The translations under genes were made by a program, and so were the position numbers. Positions 44,443 to 55,229 of a stretch of 64,000 bases of DNA are shown here, piece after piece. The DNA lies in NCBI GenBank assembly GCA_036874045.1, contig CM072335.1:17615501-17679500 (forward strand), read 5' to 3'. The notes beneath the pieces were generated by a model. It saw only the letters and a program-made list of their open reading frames with translations, ran no database searches and had not been told where the DNA came from. Source of the stretch: Cymodocea nodosa (lineage: Eukaryota > Streptophyta > Magnoliopsida > Alismatales > Cymodoceaceae). How positions within the stretch are numbered: position 1 is the first letter of the stretch; every line of letters begins with the position of its first letter.

Positions 44443-46101
44443 CTAATGAATGTTGAGCATATTGAAGATGTTTCTTACAATGTTGAAGTTGAAGAATCAA
44501 GCTTACATACGCAGCTTCAAGAAAATATTTTCATAGAGGAACAACATAACATTTATTTTGAAGAAGAGGTTCCTAAAGATAAATTAAACTCTAAATCAAG
44601 GCTTCAGGTATCACCTTCTTTGTGTACAATATTATAAATTCAAGGTAATTCAATTCATTTTAGATCTAAAGAAGCATTACAGAAATACAATGATCTGATC
44701 ACATGTCAGATTCTGCATGCTTATCCAATAAAATTCAGAAATTTGATGGAAATAAGAGATCTATTTGAGTTTTAAGGCCTAATTCAATTCTTGCCAGTTG
44801 GAACAAAATGGAAACAATATAAAGAGCTAATTGTAGCCTTTTACAACAATTTGGTCAAGAATGACAATATACTGACAACTCAAATAAATCAATAGGAGTT
44901 CACATTGTCTCCTGAATTAATTTTTGAAGTTTTGGGATTAAAAAATGAAGGTGTTGTTGTTACAAATAGATTTGACATGGTTAGACAACTGGAATGGGAC
45001 ATTCACTCGCTATCAAAGATTCCAGATGTATATACTGAAATGAGGTTAATGGAAAATCTGAATGCAGAGGCAAAGTTTATTGCAAATATATTGCATGCCA
45101 ATTTATTTCAAAGAGTCGGACATAATATGGAAGTCAGCAGAAGCTGTTTATATGCAACTTGTGGTCTACTGAATAGAATTCAAATCAATTGGTTTGATGT
45201 TTTCATTTCTCAATTACAGCATATGAGTTCAAAGTTATTTTTTGGTGATGCTGTATGTAGACTCTTTGCAAACCAATTGAATTTATCTAACTAGCCCTCT
45301 AAAACTAAAGGCATGAGAGCTTTTAGTATAAAATATTTGCAAAAATTCCAGGCCATGCATCAACCTCAACCTCATCAACAACAACAACAATAACAACAAC
45401 CAACAGAATGTACAGAACAGATTCAACCACAACAGCAAAGTTATTCAAATCGAGCAGAACAGCAACCCCAACTACCTCCTTCCCTAGATGATGTGCTTAA
45501 CGACATTAGAAATGATATTAGGCATCTAGGAGATAAAATATGTAATGCTATAAGTGATATACTTAGGAGGGATAGATAACTATCTGTTTGCTTGTTTTTG
45601 AATACAAAATGTAATGTTTGTATTTATTGTTTGATTATTTGAACAATACATTTTTTTCTGTAAATGGTTCAATTCTTATTTATGTTTACAAAAAGTTGAG
45701 TTGTATACACTTATCTCTTGATTTATATACTGTGCAATCATCTTTTTGATTAATGACAAAAAGGGGGAGAAATGTTATAAATTCAAAAGAAGAAGATGAT
45801 TATGATTTTAATTGCATATATTATAAAGGGAGATGATATTTAAGTGATTACTGTAATCTGATAGATGATAATGTAATTTGAAAGATAATTATATGGTTAT
45901 TAAAATCTGAAAGATACTTATATAATTATTGACATCTGAAAGTTTTATCTTTGAGAGGTGAATTTAACACAAATAATAGAAATAAGCTTAAGTGAACTTA
46001 AGTCAACAAACTTGTTTGTTGAATTAAAAGTTAACACAACGAAGGTGCTTTATTGAGTTAAATATATTTCATAATTGATTTAATATGGTTTTGTCATCAT
46101 C

Positions 46102-46115
46102 AAAAAGGGGGAGAT
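46102..46115 (+). other. Polypurine tract of element A
   Basis: AAAAAGGGGGAGAT immediately precedes the 3' LTR start TGTTGAG. A second, similar tract (AAAAAGGGGGAGAAATG) lies near 45757-45773. Confidence 0.85.
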
Positions 46116-47691
46116 TGTTGAGTATTTTGTTTTAATGATGTGTGCTAAATGAAAGTAATCATATTTGCTCAATTACTATTGCTTGTGAAAAGAAATTAAA
46201 AACATCAATTAATACAGAAAATTTTTACTAATATAAATACTTGTCTGTATTAGATCTGAAATTATATTGTTAAATAACTAGTCATTTTGTTGCATTAATT
46301 TCTCATTTAACTAAACGTTAAGATAACATGTGTTTTTATTGAAAAGCATGATATGCTTTAAAGTTATATCTTTTGTATCATGAACAGTGCACGTTTAAAG
46401 AATTCGTTAAGTTAGAGTGTTATTTGTATAGAGGTCACATGAGAACTCGTTAGGTTAGATGCTTAAAGGTTAAAATAGGTTACGTGAGAACTTGTTAAAT
46501 TAGTGAGTAAAAGAAGAGACGAACTTGTTAAGTTAGTGTTGAACACGTGGTGAAATTTAAGGTTACGAATGTTATATTGTATCACGTGAGGTGCATATGT
46601 TTAACTTGTTAAGTTAACATAACTAAATGCGTTGAGTTGCTATATTGAACACTAAGGCAACGCGTTAGGTTAGCGTTATAAACTTAAGTTGTCATTTTTG
46701 CACATGTAAAATTCTTATTATAAAAACATTTGTTTATCACTGGTTCGTTGAGTTATCTGTAACACAATGGAGTTGGTTCGTTGAGTTATCGTAACACTAC
46801 GAAGTTGGTTCGTTGAGTTAGCGTAACACCACAGACTTAGTTTGTTGAGTTAGCTGCAGTACTTGTCACATGAGTTGGCACATGAAGAACTCTTTAAGTT
46901 AGAAACGTTAAGTTATATATCTACTTGTGTTACTCGTTTAGTTAACATTAAAGTAACGACTTATTATTACACTTGATGAAAAATTTTAGACGAGAAAATT
47001 TATTTTGCAGGAAATTTTTCAGAGATCCAAGATTGATGATTAAAGAAAATTCGAAATGTAAACGTGGGTCAAAACATGTGTATTTCGATGAAGGAAAAAA
47101 AGAATACGTAAAGAAGTGAAAAACTGGCAGTAATTAAATGTGGAGGATATGCATGAAATGAAGATACAGTATAAAAGACATAGAATTGTCGTTGATCAAA
47201 CTATCCCTACACACCAAACGAAAAATATTTTCAGGGATCAAAAACACTCTTCGAGGAAAAGCTCTTAGATGGAAGAAAATTCAGTGAAGCAGAAAAGGTC
47301 AGATTTATGTCACTAAAGATCTAAAGTATCAACAGAAAGCAAATTCGGTGAAGTAGAGAAAGACAAGATATTCGTCACTGAAGAATTGTTGAAGAAGAAA
47401 AAGATGAAGAAGAAGAAAGATCTCAAACAGGGAGAAATGTTTTAAATTCTGCATATTAGTTTTCTCTGTTTGTAGTTATGAAATTTTATAGATGAAACAT
47501 GGTATCGATATATAATTGCATCTACAATTTTTGAGGAGAATTGAATTGTATATTGTAATTGAAACTTTGAATAAAAATGATTTGATGAAAATAGTGTTTC
47601 GACTTGTTTTTGAGTTTTGAAGTTTCTATTATAATTGAAAATGTTGAAAAACACAATTCACCCCCCTCTTGTGTAGCCATACGATCCTACA
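46116..47691 (+). repeat. 3' LTR of element A
   Basis: Begins TGTTGAGTATTTTG, ends ACGATCCTACA, and carries the same motif array as the 5' copy, generally with more C/G and less T/A at variable sites. Confidence 0.92.
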
Positions 47692-48790
47692 CAAACTATC
47701 TCTACACATAGTGAAGAGCATGGCGATAATTTTGCAGATCTTTGGATTTGGGAGAGGGAGAGATAGGTCAAACTAAGTCAGGGTCTACCAAGCTTGAAGG
47801 GTGTGGTGGTAATTTTACAGGCCTGACCTTGGGGGGGGGGGAGTTAGTGCATAGTGTAATTCAGCCATAAGAAAAGAAAGCAATTGAATTTTGGTAACTT
47901 AGACGTTAGTATGCATCAAACATTCGAACATGAGGGAAAAAAATTTTGATTGTATAAAAGAAATGATTTTCCTTTTCATCTCTTATTTTCCTAGTACCTA
48001 GGATTTGAAATCATCCTTTCCTCAAGTTCTCAAAATCATTCAGATTGCACCTTCCCAACATCTTCAAGGCTTCGATTTGGTGGATGACTAGTAGAATATT
48101 GAAGAAGGCAAAGAAGGTTGTCTCTCACTCAAATGCACGAGTTGTCTCCCACTCGAACACACTATCAGATGCACGTGCCCTCATCCATCAAGATTGCAGG
48201 TCCCACAATTGATCGCATCTTGGAGTGGAAGACAATGATTTCCCTCCTATTGCCCTTGCACCCAACACTAGAGATCGGGTGATGGGAGGAGGATGAGGGA
48301 GGAGAGGGGAAGTAGAATGTCATGGACACACAATGTGACAACCAACAACCTTTATGGGTTCGATTTGGTAGACAACAAACAATCTTTGATTCTTGCTTTC
48401 TACCTCTTCCCCAATCCCACAACGTCGACAACCAAGAAGCTTCTGAGGCTAAGTAACAAGATCACAACTTCCATTACATTAATTAATTATAAAACTCAAA
48501 TAGTTATCTAATCCATGCATAAAATTCGAATGGTTATTTAGCTTTATGATTTTTCTCTAAAGAACGCACATGGAAAATACGTGAAAACTTAAGACATTAA
48601 AAATACACATGCAAATAACTATAACTATATGAGTTTTTAATATAACTCTTTGACTAACTTGAAATGTTAACTATAACTATATGACTTCAAAACTAGTTAA
48701 TGTCTAACTATTCGACTAAGGTAAAAGACTTATACTTAGACTTATTGTTGGTTGTTCTTTTTTACTTAAATATATATATATTTTTCTTTT
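47692..48790. other. Right flank of element A: tandem array remnant and unassigned sequence
   Basis: 47692-47790 continues the tandem array seen on the left flank of A. A run of twelve G lies near 47830. The remainder is AT-rich with no recognised gene; a plus-strand frame at 48293-48511 is short and unlike anything known to me. Confidence 0.5.
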
Positions 48791-49477
48791 ATAAGTAAAC
48801 AAATAATTTTTACAAATAAGATATTAAATCCAATTCATAATTAACTGTAAGTGCACAATATCTATCACATAAGTATGTAAGTATAGGTCGATCTCACAAA
48901 GAATAAGTAAAAATTTTAGACTATTTAAATTTTTATAGCTAGAGGTTTTTGTATACTAGATTACTCACTCTGTTGAATTATTACTAACTCAACAGACTCA
49001 ATTCATTGAGTTATAGTTATCTCAACAGACTATCCTCGTGAAGTTAACTTAACGAGTCTGACTAGTAACTTCAAATTAAAATTACTGTCCATAGAGGAAT
49101 ATGGTCATCAATTGGGCGATTCTACAAAATGTAAACAACATCAATTAAGCTTCTATTGTTAGTTTGTACTATATTTATCATTAATCAATATTAATATTTA
49201 GATATTTCAAATAGTAAATATATCAATCAAGATTTCAAAATTGAATACGAACTGGTTTCAATAATTAGTAATACGATTTCCTATTTTTTAGAATGAAATA
49301 AATATAAAACATTTAACAATATTGTCAATACTAACATTACTGATAATAATAACAATACAAAACAAACGATACAACACAGATTTGATAAACATAAAAATAG
49401 ATAATAAGTTTTTGTTGTGATATATTCTTGAAGATGAACAAATGATAAAAGGTAAATTCTCTATTGACAGTAAGAAC
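48790..49477. repeat. Direct repeat R1 (LTR-like), cut by the C LTR
   Basis: Matches 50737-51420 over about 680 bases, including AACTGTAAGTGCACAATATC (AACTGCAAGTGCACAGTG in R2) and the widespread plant LTR block TATAGGTCGAT. Its right end stops at AGAAC (49473-49477), where the LTR of C begins. Confidence 0.75.
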
Positions 49478-50661
49478 TATAGGATTGAATGGCTACACAA
49501 GAGGGGGGTGAATTGTGTTTTTCAACATTTTCGATTATAATTGATGCTTCAAAAATAAAAATAAGTCGAGACACTATTTTAATCAAATCATTTTATTCAA
49601 TGTTTCAATTACAATATACAATTCAATTCTCTTCTTAAATTGTAGATGCAATTATATAACGATATCATGTTTCATCTAACCAATTTCATAACTACAAATA
49701 GAGAAAACTAATTTGCGGAATTTAAAATATTTCTCCCTATTCGAGATTTTCCTTTTTCTTCTTCTTCTTCTTCTTCTTCTTCTGCAATTCTTTAGTGACA
49801 AATATCTGACTTTCTTTGCTTCACCGAATTTGCTTTCTTCTGATACTTTAGATCTTTAGTGACATAAATTTGACTTTTTCTACTTCACTGAATTTTCTTT
49901 CATCTAAGAGCTTTTCCTCGAAGAGGTGTTTTTGATCTCTGAGAAGATATTTCGTTTGGTGTGCAGGGATAATTGATCAACGAGAATTCTATGCCTTTTA
50001 TAATGTATATTTACTTCATACATATCCTCCACATTTAATCACTATCAGTTTTCCACTCTTCATGTCTTTTGTTTTTCCTTCATCAAAATACAACACATTC
50101 TAACCCACGTTTTCTTTTCGAATTTACTTTATTCATCAATCCTGGATCTCTGAAAAATTTCCTGCAAAATAAACTTTCTTGTCCAAAATTTTTCATCAAG
50201 TGTAATAATAAGTCGTTACTTTAATATTAACTAAACGAGTAAAACAAGTAGATATATAACTTAACGTTTCTAACTTAACAAGTTCCTCATGTGCCTACTC
50301 ACGTGATAAGTACTATAGCTAACTCAACGAACTAAGTCCGTAGTGTTATACTAACTCAACGAACTAGCTTCGTGGTGTTACGATAACTCAACAAACCAAC
50401 TCCGTTGTATTACAAATAACTCAACGAACTAGTAAAAAACAAATGTTTTTATAATAATAATTTTACCACGTGCAATAATAACAACTTAAGTTTTATAATG
50501 CTAATCTAACACGTTGCATTAGTGTTCAATATAGTAACTCAACGCGTGTAGTTATACTAACTTAATAAGTTAAACATGTGCAACTCACGTGATACAATAT
50601 AACATTTGTAACCTTTAATTTCACCACGTGTACAACACTAACTTAACGAGTTTGTCTCTTG
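49478..50661 (-). repeat. LTR of SIRE-like element C, minus strand, start missing
   Basis: Reads on the minus strand as the SIRE LTR: it ends at 49478 (TATAGGATTGAATGGC on the plus strand corresponds to the TGTAGGATCGTATGGC end) and contains the CTTCTTCTT tract (49757-49782) and the motif array between 50219 and 50650. The first 400 or so bases of the LTR are missing at the R2 junction. Confidence 0.85.
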
Positions 50662-50736
50662 TTCTTTGTTGTGAAATGTTAAATCAGAAAACTTGTATTG
50701 GTTTGTCTTTATGCCTTTATCAATGATTACTTTTAG

Positions 50737-51847
50737 AAGTAAACAAACAACCTTTCACACAAATTAGATATTAATTCTAATTTGTATTTTAACTGCAAGT
50801 GCACAGTGTATATTGTATTTGTGTGCAAGTATAGGTCGATCCTATAGAGATTGAGTAAGAATTGTGTACTGCTTTGATTTTTGTATTGGAGTTTATGTGT
50901 TTAGTTAAGCACTCCGTTGAGTTATAGTTAACACAATGAACTAAGTTCGTTGAGTTATGGCTAACTTAACGGACTAACCTCGTAGACTTAAGTTAACTCC
51001 ACGAGTCTAATTTTTCCAGTTGAATATTGTTAATTACAAAGGAATTCGTCCAACCATTGGGCGGTTCCATAGATTGTAAATAACATCAATTAAGTTCTTT
51101 AATATTAGTTAACATTAGATTTATCATTAAGCAACACTAACATTTAGATAATTCAAATAGTAACCATTAAAATCTTTAAGTAACTGGAACGAATCAATTT
51201 CAGTAAACTGTAAAACTATTTTCTATTTTCTAAATCAAACAAACATAAAACATTCACAATACTGACAATCATAACATTAATCACGATACAAAATAAACAA
51301 TACAACACTTTAATACTAAAAGTAAACATAGATAATTTATTGTTTTAAGTATTTTTGTTTTTATATGTTCCTGAAGATGAATGAAAGGTGAAATGTAAAA
51401 ATCTCTATTGACAGTAAAAACATCCGTCACTACATGCGACACGATTATACCATTGAAAATTTAATCACTTACAATCTTGCTTCCTCTCCCTATAGAATCG
51501 CGAATCCAGAATTGTAAGATGATCTCCTCTTCAACATACTGGCATCAACTCGAAACCAAGGCTAGAAGCTTTACGATCTTCTGAGATATGAGTCGGTGCT
51601 TGGTGAAAATGGCTCCCCTTCCCACAACACGATCACTCCTCACAATGGTTGTCTGTCACCGTGTTTGGCTCGGAATCGACCCGACATCAGGAAAGTATCC
51701 TCACAGACCTTCAATGGTTGGTGATTATGGTGGTGGTGTGGAGCTTCAAGGAACTTCCGACGCTTCATGCAGTTAGCGCGGTCCTCCACCTTTGCACACA
51801 CACAAACTTCATCTTTCTCCTCTTCTTTTATATTTCTTTCAATAGTA
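50737..51847. repeat. Direct repeat R2 (LTR-like), longer copy
   Basis: It shares its first 680 bases with R1 and continues for about 420 bases (51430-51847) with a more GC-rich tail containing CTCCCCTTCCCACAAC. It lies between the broken LTR and the broken extra ORF of element C, replacing their missing parts. It also carries GTTCGTTGAGTTA motifs (about 50947-50959). Confidence 0.7.
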
Positions 51848-51969
51848 ACTTGAAGTATTTTCTTAAACCAAGCTCGCAGAACTTCATCTTCATCTTTTTT
51901 TTTTCCTTTTCCATTTCCTCTGCCTTTGCCTTCTCCTCTGCCATGACCTTTGTAGAACTTGGAGACCAT
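51848..51969 (-). pseudogene. N-terminal fragment of the extra ORF of element C
   Basis: ATG 51967-51969 opens MVSKFYKGHGRGEGKGRGNG on the minus strand, the same basic Gly-rich start as in A and B, followed by AWFKKILQV. Homology stops there, at the R2 junction. Confidence 0.82.
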
Positions 51970-53245
51970 TATTGCAGGTTGTAACAGGAACAAGCGGAAA
52001 AGATTTTCAGACACAAAGTTTACGAATAACCTAAGTTCCTGTGTAATAAGTGTCTAAATAGGGTTTTAGACGACTAACTCAACTAGTATAATAGTCGGGT
52101 TTGGATTTTAAATGAATATTGAATACAGTTTATTTAATCGAGGTACCTGAAAACATTAAGCATAACTCGTTGAGTTACTTAACTTAACGAGTAAAATGCT
52201 GTCTAGAGGTAGTTTTACATGTTACCTTATATAACATAACGTTTAATTAGTACACTTTACCAAAAATAAGTTTCGGATACTTTCAACTGAAACCTTCCAA
52301 AGACAACACACAAGCTATAATTAACATATATAAAACATCATCTTGAGAGCATTGTAAACTATTCTAATATTCTTTTATGAATATAAAAATAGTTTTTTTG
52401 TCTTTTAAATTGTTTCATCAAGATCTTAAGAGGACTAAAATCACATTAACCAAGATTTATATTCTGAATTATATTAATCTGTTTTGGACATTGTTATTCC
52501 TCCCCCTACAAATATACTTTAAATATATTCAACAACATACAAAATATACTTGTATAAAAATAGATGTTAATTATTACTATACTTTAAATTTTCTTTTCAG
52601 AAATTTCTATTATCTTGAATTCATCAAGAATGATTTCTAGAATCAACTCAAACCATATATGAACCAAAACATAACTTTAAACTTAATATGATTAACTCAA
52701 GCAGAATAAAGGAATGTATCTCAAATAAACATGTTCAAAAGTACTAATTTCGATTCAACAAATCAGTAGTCGTATTGGTAGAAACCATATTCGATTCAAA
52801 GATATCCGTAATTAATGAAATAACTTTTATCTTTTCAAAATAGTAAATATTGATAATTTTCTTTAAAAGTTAGTTTGAAAAGCTTGAATCATACAAGAGC
52901 TTTCTAATGTACCCATGTAATGAGCTTTCTGTCAACTATCCTAGGTCTGAATAGGACCTTAGGTTGCTAGATTTAAAGAGTCCTTTTTTAGAACAACAAT
53001 CCTTACATACCTATTTGCTCAAGTACAAAAGGCTCGTGATCAAACTAATCAATAAACTCTCCAAGATTTTCACTTTGTAAGCACTTTTCATTTTAAGCAC
53101 AGTATCTATATGTATTTCATTAATACAAATGCGATAAAACACAAATCTCATACAATTTTTACGTTTATGATTTTACTGAAAATATGAATCAATTTCAATA
53201 AGCTTATACTTTTGATCAGTAGTTTAATATGATTTACATATAAAT
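51970..53245 (-). other. Spacer of element C
   Basis: Colinear with the spacers of B (59680-60950) and A (41940-43202) on the minus strand; it is cut at 53245 where element D begins. pol of C is not in the window. Confidence 0.75.
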
Positions 53246-54975
53246 TGTTAGTTCATTATTTTATCAGTTAATTTTGATGATGAAAAACATGTGGTTTAAT
53301 TATTTCTACAATACCTTAGCAGTCTTTTTACTATAATGAAAATTGTCTAACTGCTATGTACTTAGAACTTTTTAAATTAGATTTCGGCAGGTTGTTATCT
53401 CTATAGTGAATTTATTAGAGAGTTAATTTATAAGTCACCGAACAAAATAGGACAAATCGGATGGTTAAGCTTCTCTCCTAACTTTTCAGACAGTTATATT
53501 AGTAACTATCCGAAAAGTATTTATCTTCGGTGAGTTAAGTCTTTCTTATGTCAGGATATAACTTTTATGGTAAGTATCCGAAATCCTTTTAGTTTCGGAT
53601 AGTTAAGGTTTTTCATTCCAAATAGTTAGCTGTTTCTCTAATTTAATGTATTTTCGGTTACTTTCTTCTGAAGGACACGTGTTAGTCTCTCATCGCTTGA
53701 CTTAAGTGACTTTTCAGAAGGTTATGTTGTAACTATCTGAAAACTCTTAAGAATCGGAGAGTTACCTTCAGTAAGTATTCGAAATTGGTTTTAAGCTTTG
53801 GATAGTTAATTTTTTATTATTTCTGACTTAAGTGACTTTTTGGAAGGTTACCTATGTAATTATCCAAAATAACTTTAGGATCGGAGAGTTATCTTTTATA
53901 AGTATCCAAAACATGCCTTCTCTATCGGATAGTTTATTTTTAATATTTTATGATGCTATTTCAGAAGGACACGTGTTTCAATTTTAATACATGACTTAAG
54001 TAGTCTTTCAGAATGTTAATTCTATCTATCCAAAATGATTTTGAGTTTCGGCAAGTTATCTTTCTATGTCTCTGATTTTTTAAAAGCCTCCGAAGATTTT
54101 ATTTTTACAGAAACTACAACTATTATTAATTGATTAACCGTTGTGGCAAGATATCTTTTGATTACAAATCTCGACTTTATTATGATTGAAGGTTGTTGGA
54201 AATGAATTACTGCATAAGGCATCTGACCATTTTAGAATTCTTTCCACCTATGCAAATCTCGAAGGAAAAATAAAAAGGATTTGTAGAAAACTGAAATATA
54301 CACACATAGAATTTTCCAACACTCGAAAGGAGAAATTGTCTACTCAGTAATTCTACAAACATTCTAAAGATTCGTCTGCAACAAAGCCTAGAAGATCAAA
54401 AGCTACAGATCAATCAAGAATTCTCCTCAAAGCTTCATAAATCAACTCTTCTTAGGAGTTGACCTCGTGTTGTGTCTTTTTCATTTTCAGTCTGTGACTC
54501 CTGGTTTTAAACTATTTCCTCGTTTGCTTTAAAACCCTAACTCACAAGGGTGTTGTGAGTATACCTTCACAAGGTCGGGGCCTTGGTGAAGAGAGTGAAG
54601 TGTGATACTTCACTTGTTGAAGATTGGGGTCTTGAGTACACAAAGTTGGTGCTTTATGTGAGGTTTTTGTTTAGCCTTTAAAAACATCTGTGAGGTTGTT
54701 GCTTAGCCTGCAAAAGCAACTTGTTTAAGGTTTGTGCTTTACCTTAAAAGCACTTAGTGGAATTCTCAAGGTTGTGGCCTTGAGGAGTGGACTACCTAGT
54801 TTGGGGAACCACTATAAATCCTTTGTGTCTTTTAATTTCTGCACTACTTTTTGTTATTTCAAAATCAATCTATTAGGGTTCATTAGTGTCAACAACTTTT
54901 GAAAATTTTAAAAGCAAAATAAATATTATTAGGACACTATTCACCCCTCCTCTAGTGTGTCATTCGATCCTTTCA
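53246..54975 (+). repeat. 5' LTR of element D with an array of small stem-loops
   Basis: Begins TGTTAGTTCATTATT and ends ATTCGATCCTTTCA. Between 53430 and 54060 it holds about eight units of the form TAACTATCCGAAA - 10-14 bases - TTTCGGATAGTTA, each able to fold on itself. The left part of the array sits on a tandem unit of about 126 bp (GACTTAAGTGACTTTT at 53698 and 53824). Confidence 0.88.
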
Positions 54976-54989
54976 AGTGGTATCAAAGC
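54976..54989 (+). other. Primer-binding site of element D
   Basis: AGTGGTATCAAAGC directly follows the LTR; one change from the canonical GTGGTATCAGAGC. Confidence 0.85.
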
Positions 54990-55027
54990 TGGTTATCTCT
55001 GTAATAGATTTAATCAATCTAAGATAA

Positions 55028-55229
55028 ATGGCAGAGGGTTAGCATGTACATCAACCTCGACTCTTTGATGGAAATAATTATGGCTTTTGGAAAAATAAAA
55101 TGACTAATTTTTTAAAATCTATGGATGTGAAGGTATGGAGAGTAGTGGTTCGTGGAATACAACTTCTAGATATTCCTGAAGACATGTGGAATGATGAAGA
55201 TGAGAAGAAAATTCAAATGGATGCAAGAG
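55028..55229 (+). pseudogene. N-terminal gag fragment of element D
   Basis: ATG 55028-55030 starts MAEG, then an in-frame TAG (55040-55042), then PRLFDGNNYGFWKNKMTNFL, the standard copia gag opening (FDGxNYxxWK). The frame runs to 55229, where the LTR of B cuts it. Confidence 0.88.

Larger units (their letters stand above)
43203..45579 (+). pseudogene. Extra ORF of element A (env-like position, unknown function)
   Basis: It lies between pol and the 3' LTR, where SIRE elements carry their extra ORF. The start ATG 43203 gives MVSKFYNGRGRGKGKGRGDG, a basic Gly/Arg/Lys-rich N-terminus. A central region is acidic and rich in Ser/Glu with coiled-coil-like character. The C-terminal third is a globular block: EALQKYNDLITCQILHA, IRDLFEF, LIQFLPVGTKWKQY, ISQLQHMSSKLF. 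It ends with a Gln-rich stretch and the stop TAA 45577-45579. I see no signal peptide or membrane segment, so it is not a typical envelope protein. The C-terminal block may be related to the 'putative plant transposon protein' domain, but this is a guess. Damage: at least ten in-frame stops (e.g. TGA about 43297) and two tandem duplications of 51 and 40 bases. Confidence 0.8.
32176..47691 (+). mobile_element. Element A: 15.5-kb SIRE/Maximus-type copia retrotransposon with extra ORF
   Basis: It has complete LTRs of 1573 bp (32176-33748) and 1576 bp (46116-47691). A primer-binding site at about 33751-33762 is followed by gag, protease, integrase, RT and RNase H in copia order, a 1.6-kb spacer, an extra ORF (43203-45579) and a polypurine tract before the 3' LTR. 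Long LTRs, a coiled-coil gag tail and an ORF between pol and the 3' LTR are features of the SIRE (Maximus) lineage. Flanks TAAAT and CAAAC match at 3 of 5 sites, which may be a decayed target duplication. A 2.3-kb DNA transposon is nested in gag. Stops and frameshifts in all coding parts mean that it is a dead copy. Confidence 0.92.
53246..55229 (+). mobile_element. Element D: 5' end of a long-LTR copia, cut by element B
   Basis: A 5' LTR of 1730 bp, a canonical primer-binding site and the start of gag are present on the plus strand. The element is then interrupted at 55229|55230 by the LTR of B and presumably continues right of the window. It lies inside the spacer of C. Confidence 0.88.

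Noticed and set aside
43203..45579. Calling the extra ORF an envelope protein
   Set aside because: Position fits the 'env-like' ORF of SIRE elements, but I see neither a signal peptide nor a hydrophobic membrane segment in A or B.
51588..51984. Overlapping frames in the GC-richer tail of R2 as a gene
   Set aside because: The only recognisable protein there is the minus-strand start of the SIRE extra ORF (to about 51848); the remainder changes frame into repeat R2 without domain evidence.
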